The translations under genes were made by a program, and so were the position numbers. From the NCBI GenBank assembly GCA_933228895.1, contig OW121850.1, positions 30,761,773 to 30,825,772 of the forward strand: DNA of 64,000 bases. Direction: 5' to 3'. Position 1 is the first letter of the stretch; every line of letters starts with the position of its first letter. The notes under the pieces are model-generated. The model searched no databases and was not told the DNA's origin. It was given only the letters and a program-made list of their open reading frames with translations. Positions 1 to 13,000 of this stretch are shown here, in pieces. The stretch comes from Platycnemis pennipes (Eukaryota > Arthropoda > Insecta > Odonata > Platycnemididae).

Positions 1-1407
1 CTTAACGTTCTTGCCCATTCCTTTTGATGAACTGTATACTTTCGGGCGAGGGTCCCGACCTTGAGTTGGAACAAGAAAATGAAGGGAGGAGGGGACAAGC
101 CGAATGGGGAGGTGACGGCAAGTAGTTGACTCCGGATATATTGCGGTGGTCATCGTCCTTTTGACTTTGACTTTCCTTGCCTACCGTTTTCCGATCGCGC
201 AAAAGTGCGTCTCTCGATATATTTGCTGCACACTGCAGCTGTGGCTGATATCTAATCCATTCTTTCTTATGCTCAACGTCAAATGACACTTATTTCTTTC
301 ATATTTGCCGTTTCATCTTTATATACTTACATACATTCGTTCTCTCACTTAATTTCCAAGAATCTTCAATTATTCCGTAGCCTGATGCGACGCTGTAAAG
401 CTATATTTTTTTAAAAACTACTATTGCTAAAAAACACTGATTTCTGACGGAATCTAAATACAGAATCAAGAATACTCTTGCAAACTCCCATCCTCTCCCG
501 ACCAAATGCCCACTACACTATTTCTTTTCTGAGCACAGAAGTGGATATAGGTGGATAGTAGATGTGGATATAAGTGAATTAGGGTTGAAATAATTATTAG
601 AGCGTAGCTTAAAGTACAGATTAAATCTATTATAGAAATTTCAATCGGATAGCTTTACAGAAGATGTTAGGCATATAGTGAAAACAGCAGCGTATTATGC
701 AAGATTCGACCAGATAAGTAAGACTAGAGAGATTGTCGTACTGATAGATGCAAAATGGAATTTTCGCCCGTACTATAAGAGAACAGAATTGGCAGCATAG
801 CAAAGGGATAGGTAGGGGAAAATTTTAGAGAGTCTGTAGTGCATGATGCATGTATTAATTACTTAAATACTATAGATACCAAAAATCTAGTCTAATTGAT
901 TCGGATCCCATGCACTGGCTGCATATTCTAGTTGGGGCCTAACTAATGAAAAGTAACATGGCTCTTTCGTCTTCTCGTCCCATTTCCCTGGTACCCTTTT
1001 AATAAATCCTACTTTCTTTCTCTTAGTTTGCCCGCATATTTCCCGGATTTCTTCCCCACGATAAATATTTAGTGATTGTATAACACGTAAGTTATGGACT
1101 CAACGCTTTTAATTGTTATTTTTCTTATGCTCTACGATCGCTCTACCGAATTATTCCTCTTCCAAAAACTAATAGCATCACACTTTTTTAGATTTACTTT
1201 AACTGTATTTGTCGCACCACTCTTGAATTGCATATAAATCCTTGCTAAGTGATTCCCTATCTTCTTAATTTGATGTGGTATCCCTATACACTACCGCGTC
1301 ATCTGCGATTGTAGTAAAGAGATTGAACATCATCTTAAATCAACAGTCTTAAGATTGGTTTGACGCAGTTTTCAACCTGATTCTCCTATCGGATAGTCTT
1401 CTCTAGT
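1..1407. other. AT-rich DNA with no gene recognised
   Basis: No long open frame, splice-flanked exon or known repeat signature was recognised here on either strand. The base composition and frequent stops look like intergenic or intronic insect DNA. The missing 5' exons of the downstream EMI/FAS1 gene could lie here or further upstream, but I see no signal-peptide exon I could defend. Confidence 0.4.
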
Positions 1408-1590
1408 CTAATCTAAACTGACTCTATTTACATAATTTTTCTCTTTCAAATCCTTCTCTTCTTGTCCGAAATGCATTGTGCTGGGCCTTCCTTTTTCATT
1501 TTTATTATTCACCCTTCCCTGGATGATTGTTTTTATCAGGCAATCATGCCTCAAGATATAGCCGATTAGATTGTCTTGCCTTCTTGTCCG
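1408..1590 (-). pseudogene. LINE reverse transcriptase C-terminal fragment
   Basis: The minus-strand frame reads RRQDNLIGYILRHDCLIKTI followed by a GRV...GRP segment and KEKNY. This is the conserved tail of APE-type insect LINE ORF2, after the RT domain. The rest of the element is not recognisable, so this is an isolated, probably 5'-truncated relic. A similar but more complete tail occurs on the plus strand near 36.3 kb. Confidence 0.55.
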
Positions 1591-2580
1591 ATTGCTGTAA
1601 TTTGAACACACAAAAATGAGAACTACCATTCTGAAAAAGAAAACTCGTAGGTTTAGCCCAAGCTGCGCATCGGTAGGAATCCAGCAATCAATCCCTAGAA
1701 GACGGAAAATACCCAGGGTGGATTCCAAGGCTGTAGGATTAATTATTTTTATGATATCTGACCAGTCAGACCACATTTGCGATTGAAATTAATCATTGCG
1801 AAAAAAGGTGTAAAGTTAAAACCCTCCTCGGTGGTTACTGAGGTCTGTCCCGTCTTCGTGACCTGTATTTGTACGGTTTTGGCTTCCTCCTCCTCCTTGA
1901 TAGTATTCAGCTGTCACAGAAGAGAGTGGGAGTGAAGCGGGGATGGGGAGCGATTTCATACGTCAATTTGGGGGGAGAGGGTCACTCTGTTGAATTGAGG
2001 TCGCCAAGGACATGGACCGAAAGAAGTGTGACCCATGGTGTGATCATTAGAATGATGGAGAAAAGAGAACACGCTAATAAAGTTTAAAGCATAAAGTTGT
2101 AATGTCAGCCTTCATAATGGCATTTAAGGCAAAACCATGGTCAATAACAATAAATCGTGGAATAAATTTAAAGATTTTTTCTATGAGGAGTATCTTGCCA
2201 TCTTGCTGAAGCGTGGAATCTATAAAGTGACTATTCTTTTCCATAGTGCCTAGTCTAGACCTAGAAATGACCTATGTCTAAAAAAGTGATTCCCACCAGT
2301 TCCCAACAGTGACACCACCCTTCTAAGCTGGTGTCACCCATCAGACCGAGGTTATTTATTATCCCCTCGTCAATTTCTTTATTCATCCCATTGGCTTCCC
2401 TCTCCATTGCCTAGGATAGTCGGCGCTTAACTGTAATCAATTCTTGTGTTGGAAGAAGTGATTTGAATCCTTTTGCCATATGTTGGGCGTGAGATTAACG
2501 AATTCAGAAGTTGGTCCTGCGAAAAATTTTTCTTTTGCTGGCAATAATCTAGCAGCGCATCTAGCTGTTTTCCCAGCACC

Positions 2581-2615
2581 CTGAAGTGCTGTGGCACACC
2601 GGCTGGGAACCACTG
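2581..2615 (-). repeat. hAT-type terminal inverted repeat, one end
   Basis: On the minus strand this reads CAGTGGTTCCCAGCCGGTGT, the typical start of a hAT transposon or hAT-derived MITE (CAG.GGTTCCCAA consensus). I could not find the matching second end nearby, so only the terminus is reported. Confidence 0.45.
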
Positions 2616-2754
2616 GTCTATAATAATATTTGGCAAAAAAATGCTGCTTTTTAAAGCACTAAATACCTAGAGAGAACATGTGCTTAGGCAGCGGTTGATG
2701 ATTTTCAGTAGCAGTCTTTGGCTTTGGGTGCTCCAAAAGCTGAGGTTATGTCGC

Positions 2755-2885
2755 ACCGTGTAAGTTCGTAAAACTAAGGCGAACATAACATTCATGCCTT
2801 CGACTGGACCCTTCGAACCCGTGACCCTTGGGTTGCCTGTCCGGAACGTTGTCTAACAGATTACCACGGGCTACAAGAGGATACT
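2755..2885 (-). repeat. tRNA-derived SINE relic
   Basis: Read on the minus strand, the segment begins with a tRNA-like head (GTAGCCCGTGGTAATCTGTTA) and has a B-box-like GGGTTCGAAGG about 55 bases later, as in RNA polymerase III SINE promoters. A cloverleaf does not close, so it is a SINE head and not a functional tRNA gene. Confidence 0.45.
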
Positions 2886-3234
2886 TAACACTCTAATTAA
2901 TTTAATGAAATTATAACAATTGCACATACTTGGCGAACTGCGGGTATCAGGCCGAACTGAAGGTACAGACGACTGAATATATAACATACGAGTAGGGACA
3001 TTATTACATTCACATTGAAGGGAAGTAAGGTGGGGTTGGAATCGGAAAGTATAAGGGGGATGGTTTGGTGAGTTGAAGGTTGGGGTGACATAATGACACC
3101 ATCGGCAGTTCGTCATGGAGTGTGGGGGAAGTGGTGTGAAAAAGGTAGCAAAAGAGGTTTTTGTTCGCATAGTAGTTGAGTTGGAAAAAGATCAGATGGT
3201 GGAGTGAGAGACAAATTCAATGGAACTTGGTTTG

Positions 3235-3492
3235 TTTTTCTTCCTTCTAATGATCTCCCACGGCTCCAATGCGTCAAGGCGGTATCCCTTCTTCTCTTTC
3301 CAAATCGCTTACACTATGAAATCAGTTTGGTGAGATTCCTCTATTAAATGCTTGGCTAAGTGAGATTTAATGCCACTGCTCAGCCATATGCTCCCATATT
3401 CGAGATGTAAAATTTTTGCCCGTTTGACCCATATGCGCACTTATCACACCTCACTTCATACATACTAACTTCTTCGTGGTGTCACTTCGGTC
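3235..3492 (-). pseudogene. Penelope-like element GIY-YIG endonuclease relic
   Basis: On the minus strand the translation shows a GVYEVRCDKCAYGSNGQ-like start, then HLAKHLIEESHQTDF, then RLDALEPWEII, interrupted by stops and frame changes. This order (GVY...C..C..IG.TG, H..., RL..LE) is that of the C-terminal GIY-YIG endonuclease of Penelope-like retroelements and matches the better preserved copy near 45.4-45.7 kb. No upstream RT domain could be recognised. Confidence 0.5.
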
Positions 3493-6149
3493 TTTGATGT
3501 CCTCCTGAAGGAAATGATATTTATCACTCAGTTTCCTCAAACCTTTCTGGTAGTCAGATGATACTCAAGATTGGGATTCTAAGTTTTCACCTAATTGCTA
3601 TGCCTTGCGAATTTTTGGAGAATAACAGAGGGGAGAATGTACAAAAAAGTAAGCCCACTTAGAAGTGAGGCATAAATTGAATGGGAATCGTAGATGGCGT
3701 GAAGGTAAGCAGAGGATTGAAGATTCAAAATTTTATAATGCCTGGTAAATGGAACAGCGTTATAGCCCGGTTCATTGTATGTTGGAACCGGATGTTCCTG
3801 GTTCGGATATGGGAGAGGCCTTGGAACACGTGCGCTTTAACGCAAGCTGTGTGAGATATTATCGGCCTCGGATATTTATGAAATAAGAGATGGTAACTGT
3901 GGTGACAGAGTGAAAGTAACGGGCCTCTCTTCCATAAAGTGTAGAATTCCACACTCCGTCGGCCTGGTGAGCTCTACCGTCACCAAAAAGATAAAACTTT
4001 CTACACCTACATCTACATAATACCCTGCAAGCCACCATAAAGGTGTGTGGCAGGGGGTGAACTCTCACCAAACATGCACTACATATCATGCATAAAAAAG
4101 GATTAGCATATGTACTGTTCAAAACTACACTATTTAAAAAAAGATAAAAATAGCAAAGCATACATGAAAAACATGCTGTTAGTTGGGTTAGCTTTAAGTC
4201 CTTATACCAACATGCAGCTACCAATGTTATCCATTGATACACTCGTACTGGATATATTTACCGTTATTCATATCCCTAATAGTAATAGGAAAAAAGGACA
4301 AAAAAGGAATCGATCTAACACAGCTGTCATTCCCCTCTGAATCCCTTCACCTTTTCCTCCCGGCGTTGAACTAATTCTAGTTGAACACTGCGTCAAAGTT
4401 ATCTACCATTTCATATAGACGTCGTTACTTCAGTGATTTCAGACTTTTCTGGTAGCAAAATGCATATTAGGCACTCTGCCAGTTAACGTGGTTGTTAACG
4501 ACAGAAGAGAGTAACTTCAATGACATATTCAAACCTTTGCATACCTCGGAAATTTTTAACCAAACACTGCAGAATTTGTACTTGTTGGATACGCATTTTG
4601 ATTGAAGAGGGAGGAGAGAGACGAGATACCTACACGAGCCCAAAGGTAGCAGCCAAGACTATTCATAAACCTATCAATGTTGGCAGGGTTATAATGATGA
4701 TGATAGCGAAAAGAAATATGCCAAGCGATACCGAACGCCCCCGGAGAATGTCCGAATCGCGGCAAAGTTAGGCCGAGTTACGCAGCGGTCTCTGCAGCCG
4801 CCTTTGGAGGGACCAGATCAGGGAGGCTGTGGTGCATGGGAGGAGAGGGGGAGTCTTCCTCTACCCCTTTCCACTGCACTCTTCAAGCGCCACTCAGTTC
4901 CAATCCTGACCCTAAAGCCTTCCCCCATCCCAGCCTCTCCTCCTCATCCTCCCCATCCCTCTTCCTCTCTTCCCCCTCTCCTCCCCGGCAGGCCACCCCG
5001 ACGGCCTTTCATGTGGTGACGCCCTGGAACCGAGCCGCCAATTGCGTCGCCCCAGCGCATCTTGCCTCGAATACATCCTCATTAACCGTTTGAGGGCTAG
5101 AATCCGTGTCAGGCCAGAATCTCGCTTGATTTGGGGAGAAATAAAAAATCCCCATGGGCCGGCGCCCAAGACTTTTTCCACTGCGTACGTCGGACGGATT
5201 GGAATGTTGCGCATTGACAAACGAAATAAAATTACGTTCAATCCTTTTCTGAATGTTTGTGAGGTGAGTTGGAGTGTAAATGTGATGGATTTTCATGAAT
5301 TTACTGGAATGGAATCCCACTGCCGTACATGTAAATTTTTGGTGAACATGGTGGCCAATTTTTCCCCTCCATTTTTTTCCAACATTTTAGTGATGCATTA
5401 AATTTTCATTTACTGTCATTTAAGTGTTGAACTCCTCTTGAAATATTCATCTACACTCGACGTTACAACATTCATTGAGCACAAGAAAAAGTGATAACTT
5501 TTTTTCAATTTAAACAGCAAAAGCACCATTTGAAAGGTCAATTTATATTGGATCGCTGATTAAACACCCAATCGTATTCTCATTAGACATATTAGGTTTT
5601 CCAATCTTTACTGTTGTTATCCCTACCAGGAAGAACTTGCTCTTCCCATGTTTTATACCATATTTGTCAAATTCATAATTTTCCCTTCATTACAAATGAA
5701 TTGGAAAATTATTTGGCTTAAAAGGTGGCTGTGTTCCCAGGTACAAAAAAAAATAACTACACCTCATCTCGTGACGAATACAATACGAATATTTTTTCCA
5801 AAATTATGGCTCAAAAATCACCAATGGTTCTTATGTGAAAAGGTTCGACCCTTATGATTAACAAGAATACTCTTACAGTTGTAATTTCTATGCTTGGATC
5901 TCTATGCTATGTTACCTTGGCTTGCTTCTGCGATATCAAGGGAGGTACAAGGGAAATATCGAATGTGATATAGAAAAATAAAGTGCTTTGAAAAATTCTA
6001 CTGTAGACTGGAATTTTGCAAAGCAATTTATTTGTCTGTATCACATTATGGAATTCCACAATGTATCGGCCTCCTATATTTCGTTCAGGAAATATCAAAC
6101 ACAACTGATCAGTACTAGTGTACATTTGAACAGAAAAGGGGGGAAATTT
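3493..6149. other. Intergenic DNA with a short dispersed repeat and a GC-rich block
   Basis: No gene is supported. At 4001-4062 lies a CTACATCTACATAATACCC / GTGTGTGGCAGGGGGTGA segment that resembles a dispersed arthropod repeat end. From about 4720 to 5240 the sequence becomes GC- and CpG-rich, with a long C/T-rich run at 4860-4990. Several overlapping open frames there are shadows of that composition. The block could be a promoter island or an old element; I cannot decide. Confidence 0.35.
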
Positions 6150-6288
6150 TTTGGGGGTGGACCCCCCAAAGTCTTGGAGATCTGAACTTAATAGACCTTC
6201 TTTTCATAGGAGGGGGGGGGGGAGGAGGCCAAGCCTAGTGACTGCCTCCCCCCACCTCCCAAAACTGACGCCTGGGTCCACCCCTGAC
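6150..6288. mobile_element. Short MITE-like element with G-rich ends
   Basis: The left side reads GGGGGTGGACCCCCCAAAGTC. The right side, reverse-complemented, reads CAGGGGTGGACCCAGGCGTC, the kind of terminus found in small non-autonomous hAT-like elements. The inside is a poly-G/poly-C rich stretch. Target duplication could not be established. Confidence 0.35.
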
Positions 6289-6866
6289 TCCTAGTATCTT
6301 GCATACCCATAATATGTCAGTCTCTTATTTTCCCACTCAGTGATTGAAGTTGGAAAAGAAGCCAATATGTGATATCAAACCTGAATTTTATATCAAATTT
6401 ATGAGTAAATAGTCACAGAGAATTTATTTTTCTTAACTAAAATATCAAGTCAAGTTTCCATCGTTATTTTTTCATCTAAGGGATTTGGAGTAAGAATTTT
6501 TTCTTCATGCCTACTTTTTAATAAAATTAGGACGTCAAAGTATATCTGTAAATCACTATACCTTACCTGTCCCGGTGGGAATGCTTTGGATGTTATCTCA
6601 TGTAATGCAGTGGTTCTTTCAGGATTTCCTCTTTTCCATATTGCATGTGTGCATTATGGAAAATAATCAGTGGGAGTTGCTTTGCTGTTCTTTAATTTGG
6701 GATTCATTTTTTTAGGTGAAGACTGGAACAATTTAAATTTTGCATATTTCTTCTTCATCTTTATCCTCTATGATTTCATTCTATAACCTTTTACCTTTGT
6801 AAATATTTTCATGCACTTGTTTTCAACATTTTCACAACAGGCCTTTTTTGTATTTATACTCTCTAG

Positions 6867-7070
6867 TCCCAATGTTTGCGTGGAGAAAGAAGAGGTTGAT
6901 GATGACGTTCTGACGAAGAGGGAAAATCTTGAAAAAACTGAGAGCATGATTGTAATGAGCAAAGGAAGTTCTGGGGTGTCAATATCATCATCTGCTGGAG
7001 GAGAAACAGGTCATGCCATTTTGTTCTCAGTTTGTGAGCAGACTGAGCTGCAGTATGTGTGCACTCGCAA
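6867..7070 (+). CDS. mfas: mfas-like exon: EMI region, first part
   Basis: The acceptor chosen is the pyrimidine tract ending CTCTCTAG at 6866, so the exon enters in phase 2 with one base completing a codon before PNVC. GPNVC is the usual start of the EMI region in this family, which favours this acceptor over the CAACAG at 6840. The donor is GTAAGT at 7071. The acidic stretch EKEEVDDDV and several cysteines follow. An internal exon is implied because no start codon or signal peptide is present. Confidence 0.75.
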
Positions 7071-10000
7071 GTAAGTTGAAAACAGATACTTTTCCTGTAT
7101 GACCTCTTTATGTGGTAATGTGAGAGTGACAATTACTAATTACTGAAATGCTGAGCACTCTGAACTCTGTGGTGAAGCACTGTGTGTTAATACAGGTTGG
7201 TTTGGATTATTATTAAACCAATTGTTTGGGTGGGAGCTGGCCAACTTCCCTGCCAATTTTGTTTTACAATTCACATTTCTCCCATAGTCATCATATCATT
7301 ATGATGCAGCTACTAAATCTTGTGAACAACTCCACAAAACCATTTGTGAGACTTGGTATTTTAATAAGTATGCCCATGGATTACGAAACTGTTTTAATTT
7401 AGTCCTCTACATTTGGTGTAATATCTGATAGAAGATTGGTGATGTTAATACAGCATGTAGCATCTGATCATCACCAATTCTTTTACCAGAGTGATGTCGT
7501 ATTCCTTTTTCCCCCATTATGATAAATGAATAGCTTTTTAACATGGGAGCCACATGTCCATCTTTCAGTATTGTATGCAGTGGATGTTTCAGATGTTTAA
7601 TTCATAGCATGCCTTAGTTTATTGTGAAAATATGCAGCCCTACCTGTTCACATTTCTTCCAGCATTCATTGAGACATTTCACATGCTATTCAGACTTTTT
7701 CCAAGTGAGATCAAAAATATTTTCCTTGCATGATAAAGTAAGATTTTTTCAAAATAAAAATACTTTTATTTAATCATAAAATTTTCAATCATTTTAAAGT
7801 TACTCTGTAAACATCTACTGAGACTGCATGTGGACATAAAGAATAAATCATTGATGCAATGATGTAGTCATTCATATCACTTAAACTAGCATGTTTTGTT
7901 ATGGAATTTACTATTCAAATCTCTTTAAGAACTTACCTTTTATTAATTCTCAAAAAAGATGATAAATATCCATGTAATTCTGAAAAAAATTTTAGGCATT
8001 GAAGCTGCTTATAAACATTAAATGCAATTATTCTAGATATCTTCTCTCTATCTAGTTGGCTAATCAATCAAACCTAAATATTTCATTGACATTCATGCTT
8101 TCAAGAATTAACATGTGTGATTAACAAATGCATAAATCTAAGAGTGGCTTTGGGATAACCTAATATAATGAGACAAGTTTCATTTGATCTCCTCATTGAC
8201 ATTTTAAACTTTAGCAAATAAATGCATAAATGGTGAAGAATTATATCACTAAAACCTCATATTTCAATTTTTGGTTCCTTTCCAGGATCAGGAAAAATGG
8301 TATTAGGAAGACTTACACAGAAAAGTACCAGTGCTGCCATGGGTTTGAGAGAGCACGAAACAAGCCTGGATGTGTGGAGGGTAATATGCTTAATATTTTT
8401 AGTTTTACAATGTGAATGATGCGCATTGGATTAATTCAATATAGAACTACTAGGCATATTGAATGAATTAGTTCAATGTACAACTACTCTTGCAAATAAT
8501 ACTTTAGAAATAATTTATTTTTATGGAGAAAACTTTAAATGGGCAAACTTTCATTTACTTTAATATGCAAACAAATGTACTTGTCTCAAAAAATATAGTT
8601 CAAAACCCATGGAACTAAGTCACTTTATTTGCTTTGAATAATTTTATACATGTACAATGTATGAACAGGGCTTTTCACATTTCTTAAGTATATGTGAGTT
8701 ATGAGCAATGAAGACCTTCACAAATATGATGGCATATATTATTGGGCGTGGGAATATGTTTGTCCTTTTTATAAAAGATGGTGTTAGTAATAATGCTCAC
8801 ATTGTTATTGAAACTACAAATCATGTATTATAAAGGTGTTTCCGTAAGCTTTAAAATTTGAAATGCAAGCAACAATCAGTTTAGTTGCATGAACAATGTC
8901 AACGTTTATCCTAACCAAGCAACATGTGTGAGAAGTAATTTTGCACTACTTAATTTCAAACAAAAGTTCTGCAAAAACACATTGTCTCCTAGTGGATATT
9001 CATGGTGTTGATGCTCCATCAAATTCAAAATGTAGAGAATGATTTCAGCGATTCAAAAATGGTGATTTTTACGTGAATAACAAAGACCACGCTGGTACAC
9101 AGAAAAAAATTGGGGATGCAGATTTGCAACCCTCAATGGAGATCCTCGCCGAACACTTGAAGAGCAATGGGGATGAACCAAAAAGAAGGAAATTGGTTTC
9201 CATACAAGTCGAAAGAGACATCGACAGACATTTGGTTATCTGCGAGATATTGCTTGATCGACAAAAGAGAACAGGTGTTTTGCATTGAATTGTCACTGGT
9301 GATGAAAAATGGATCTATTATGATCACCATCAAATTTAAAAAGATTAGGTGATGATGGGTGAACCAGGTCCATCCACAAAATATTTATGGTTTTGAGGTT
9401 CTATGCATTTGGTGGGATCAAAAGGGTATTGTATGCTAAGAGCTGCTGAAATCATTTCTGATGATTGATATTCTCTAAAACCTTAAGGTTTGAAAAGAAC
9501 TTTGAAAGAAAACTGACCAGGATGGTGCAATAAGCATAAGTAGCTAATTCTGCTACATGGCAGTGCATGGGCACACATTACATGACAACTTAATATATAC
9601 TTGGAAGGAGTCATTTTGGAAATTCTGCACCATCCGCTGCATTCACTAGATGTTACTCCTTCAGACTTCTATTCAATCTGATCAATGTAGTCAGCCCTTT
9701 GCAGAGAGGAGCTCTCAACTCATTGAAGTATTCAGCATTGTGTTGACAAATAACTTGTAAATAGAGTACTACCTATTTGTTTCGTTTGAGGATTCCATCT
9801 ACTTCTTGAAAGGTGGAAGAAGAGTATCTGTTAGAGCAGAATTTCAATGCATGTACTTTGTTTAGGTAATTTTTATAAAGATCTTTTTTGTTACAAATAA
9901 GTACGGGAACTTATGCCATTCCCAATAGAATAATTTGCTGTCAAAATCAGATTCTCATTTAAGGAGGCTCCACCGAATTATGAAGTAGATGTCATTTTTG

Positions 10001-13000
10001 TGAAAATTTCAGAACACACAATTTGTTGGCCCTTCTATCGTTTGGGAATAAAATAATGTGGCCTTTCCATCATATATTTCTAGAAAAAAGATGTTGAAAA
10101 TCAGCTATTTTATACGTGGTTATATGGCAGAGTATGGCTCTTGCAGTGTAATTTGCAGATTAATAATGTAAAAATAAATGTCGTTTTGACGAAAAACTAA
10201 TATAAGATGCGCAATTTTATGTATGATTTAGCATTGTAAAAATGTGCTCGCCTTACCACACTTGTTTAATTGATATTAATAAATGTTTGCTGGTAAAAAA
10301 GGAGAAAAGCCTTAGTTACATGAAAGTGGCGCTACAGTATGTTGTTATCATTGGCAACGGTACTTGTGACGGAACAAGCTTACAAGCTTATTTACTAACT
10401 TAATTAAGGAATATACCTTACCAAGGTCCTTCTTATATTTTTTATGTAATTTAAATATTTAATTGGTTATTGACATGGTGTAATTAACACCAATCCTTCC
10501 AAATGGTAGCAGCATCATTGTTGCCAAACAGTTTAAAAAAATATCAATATTAATAAAATTCAAAACAAAGAGTTGTATTTGCAAGGGAATAGTTAAAAAC
10601 TAAGCAAGAAAATATTTAATCCATTTTAGAATACGTATTGGCGGGATTGAGCATGTATTCTCACTTTATATATTAAACGTGGCAACAACATGTCAGTCAT
10701 GTTCACGAGTCAAAATTAGTTAAAAGACCTTGTAAAAAATGGGATGCGACTACAACGCGCTATATAATAGCATACCCATACAATTATTTTGCATGCGTTA
10801 TCACCCTATAGATGATTTTCTATGTAGGTGTTTTTCTGGATCGCTATTTATTTATTAAATAACATAACTCTTTTACGGGATTTTGAATCGCGGAGTCACG
10901 GTGGAACCTCCTTAAGGCATTTTCCTTCTTAATAAAAGCATTTTCATTTTCAATGAAAATATTTCCATTTAGAAGAATCAATTTACTTCTTTCTTCCAGC
11001 ACGAATGGTGGGACTCATGGAAACAATTATCGAGATGGGTGGCTCCGACTTTGCTGAGCTTGTTCGCTCCACTGGGCTGGAGGAGAAAGTTTCAGAAATG
11101 AACATGACTGTTTTTGTACCCTCAAATATGGCTGTTCGAGAGTATGCAGATGAAGCAGAAAGTGCTGTATGTATTAAGCTGCTTGCTGAGATGTGTGATG
11201 GTATCCAGGTGGCTACTTATAGCTGCCAAAAGATTATCAGGTTGCTCAAAGCTCTCACACAGTGACTCAGTCTTTATATTCAATCTGCTCAGTCACTATC
11301 TAGCATTTCCAGTAGTATTTCCTGATTGTAGGTCTTCCGTTGAATAATTTCCCACTTGTAATATAATTGACACCTAGGTACCTCCAGGAAATAGGTTCAG
11401 TAAGGCAAAAAAAATTAAAAAATATTTTGAGATAATGCACAAATTACACAATTTTGATACGTAATTACTACCATAATTTAGGAACTTGTCACTTCAAGGT
11501 ACTACATATTTTCTGTATCCCCTCTCCACAAAAGGATACTTCCTGAGATTCTAACCATGTTATGTCAGCCACTTTCACTTTGTTATTTTTCTTGAAAGAC
11601 TGGACTGGAAAGAACAATTTTAGGCGCAAAAAGAGGTGAAAATCTCTAGTCAGGGCTGTTGGGGGAATATCTAATTTGTTCATGTCTAAGCCCTGCTGAT
11701 TTGCTATATTTTCAGCATATGTTGTGTGAAAGCTTTGTTGAGAATGATCATGTGGTGGGATTTTTAATTTTCTTTAATATGGTAAACATCACCTCCAAGT
11801 GAATAGAATACTTACACCTTACAAATTGGCTTCAATCTCTGGCAAATTTGCTCATTTCAAATCCACACAGTGTAGTCCTGGCAAAAATTGGAAATGGAAC
11901 TTACTTCCTGGATGTACCACACATATTTCTAACCAGTTTGTCTAATTTTGATGAAAATTTGTTTAAAAAATTCTTCAATGGAATTTTACTTTCATTCTGT
12001 GGAAATGATAATTAAAATACCAACATTTCTGGTCATTCATTGAGTCAGCAGTTCTTAAAACTATGGGCTTTCTTAGTAATGATTTACATTCTTTGTGGTG
12101 TATGTATACCAAAAACCAACCTATATCAAAATGTGTCTTATTTATACCAAATGAACTCACTTTTTAATAGCTACTTTCAAACTGTTTTATGAGCAACTGA
12201 TTTTAGTTTCTACACATTGTAAATTTCAAGGTTTGAGGAGATGTTAAATTTAATTTTTTCGTAGATAGCATTTTGTGAAAAATTTGAGAGTACATAGGTA
12301 TATTCTACTTGAATCCCTAAGGTTAAATTTCTTCTCATGGATTACTCGTGAGCAGTGGTGTACCAAGGCTACTTGGCACCCGGGGCTAACTAGATAGTAG
12401 CCGCCCCTGGTAGAAAAAAAAATATTCTTTCTTAGACTAAAAAGAGATGTTTTTTAATTTTGGCTGCCCCCCTCTCTCACTCCCCCTTTACGGCACCCGG
12501 AGCTGCCACCCTGTTTGACCCCCCCTTGGTACGCTACTGCTTATAAGTAAGGTTATTTATTCTGTCTGTGCTCATAAGAAAGGTCCTGGACAATTATGGA
12601 CTTAAAAGAATAAATAGAGGAAATAGTACTGCCAAAATTGCAGCTAAAAGGGACGAATAACAGGATATTATTCATGTAATTCTGAGTGAAGTAAAAGATA
12701 GCAAGTACTAAAGTGTGGTCCTGAGTTGCACTCACTATTCATCAGTAACATCATGACAATGTAGAGGTGGCAGTTTGAATCCAAGAACAAATTGAGGTGG
12801 CAAGCAATTTATTAGGTGAATGTTACTTAAAACATTGACTTGAAGAAATGTAGAAGATAATCACAGCATGGTTTTGATCATGGTTATCACTTTGCTGGTT
12901 TTCCTGACTTTATAAGGTTTTAACAGAGTACATAGGAAATAATTGATGAACTGCAAAGAGTAGCATTGGTGAGATTACTCATTTGAAGCATGTAAATATC

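Noticed and set aside
5085..5110. TTAACCGTTTGAGGGC as a piggyBac terminus
   Set aside because: The matching second end with TTAA was not found nearby.
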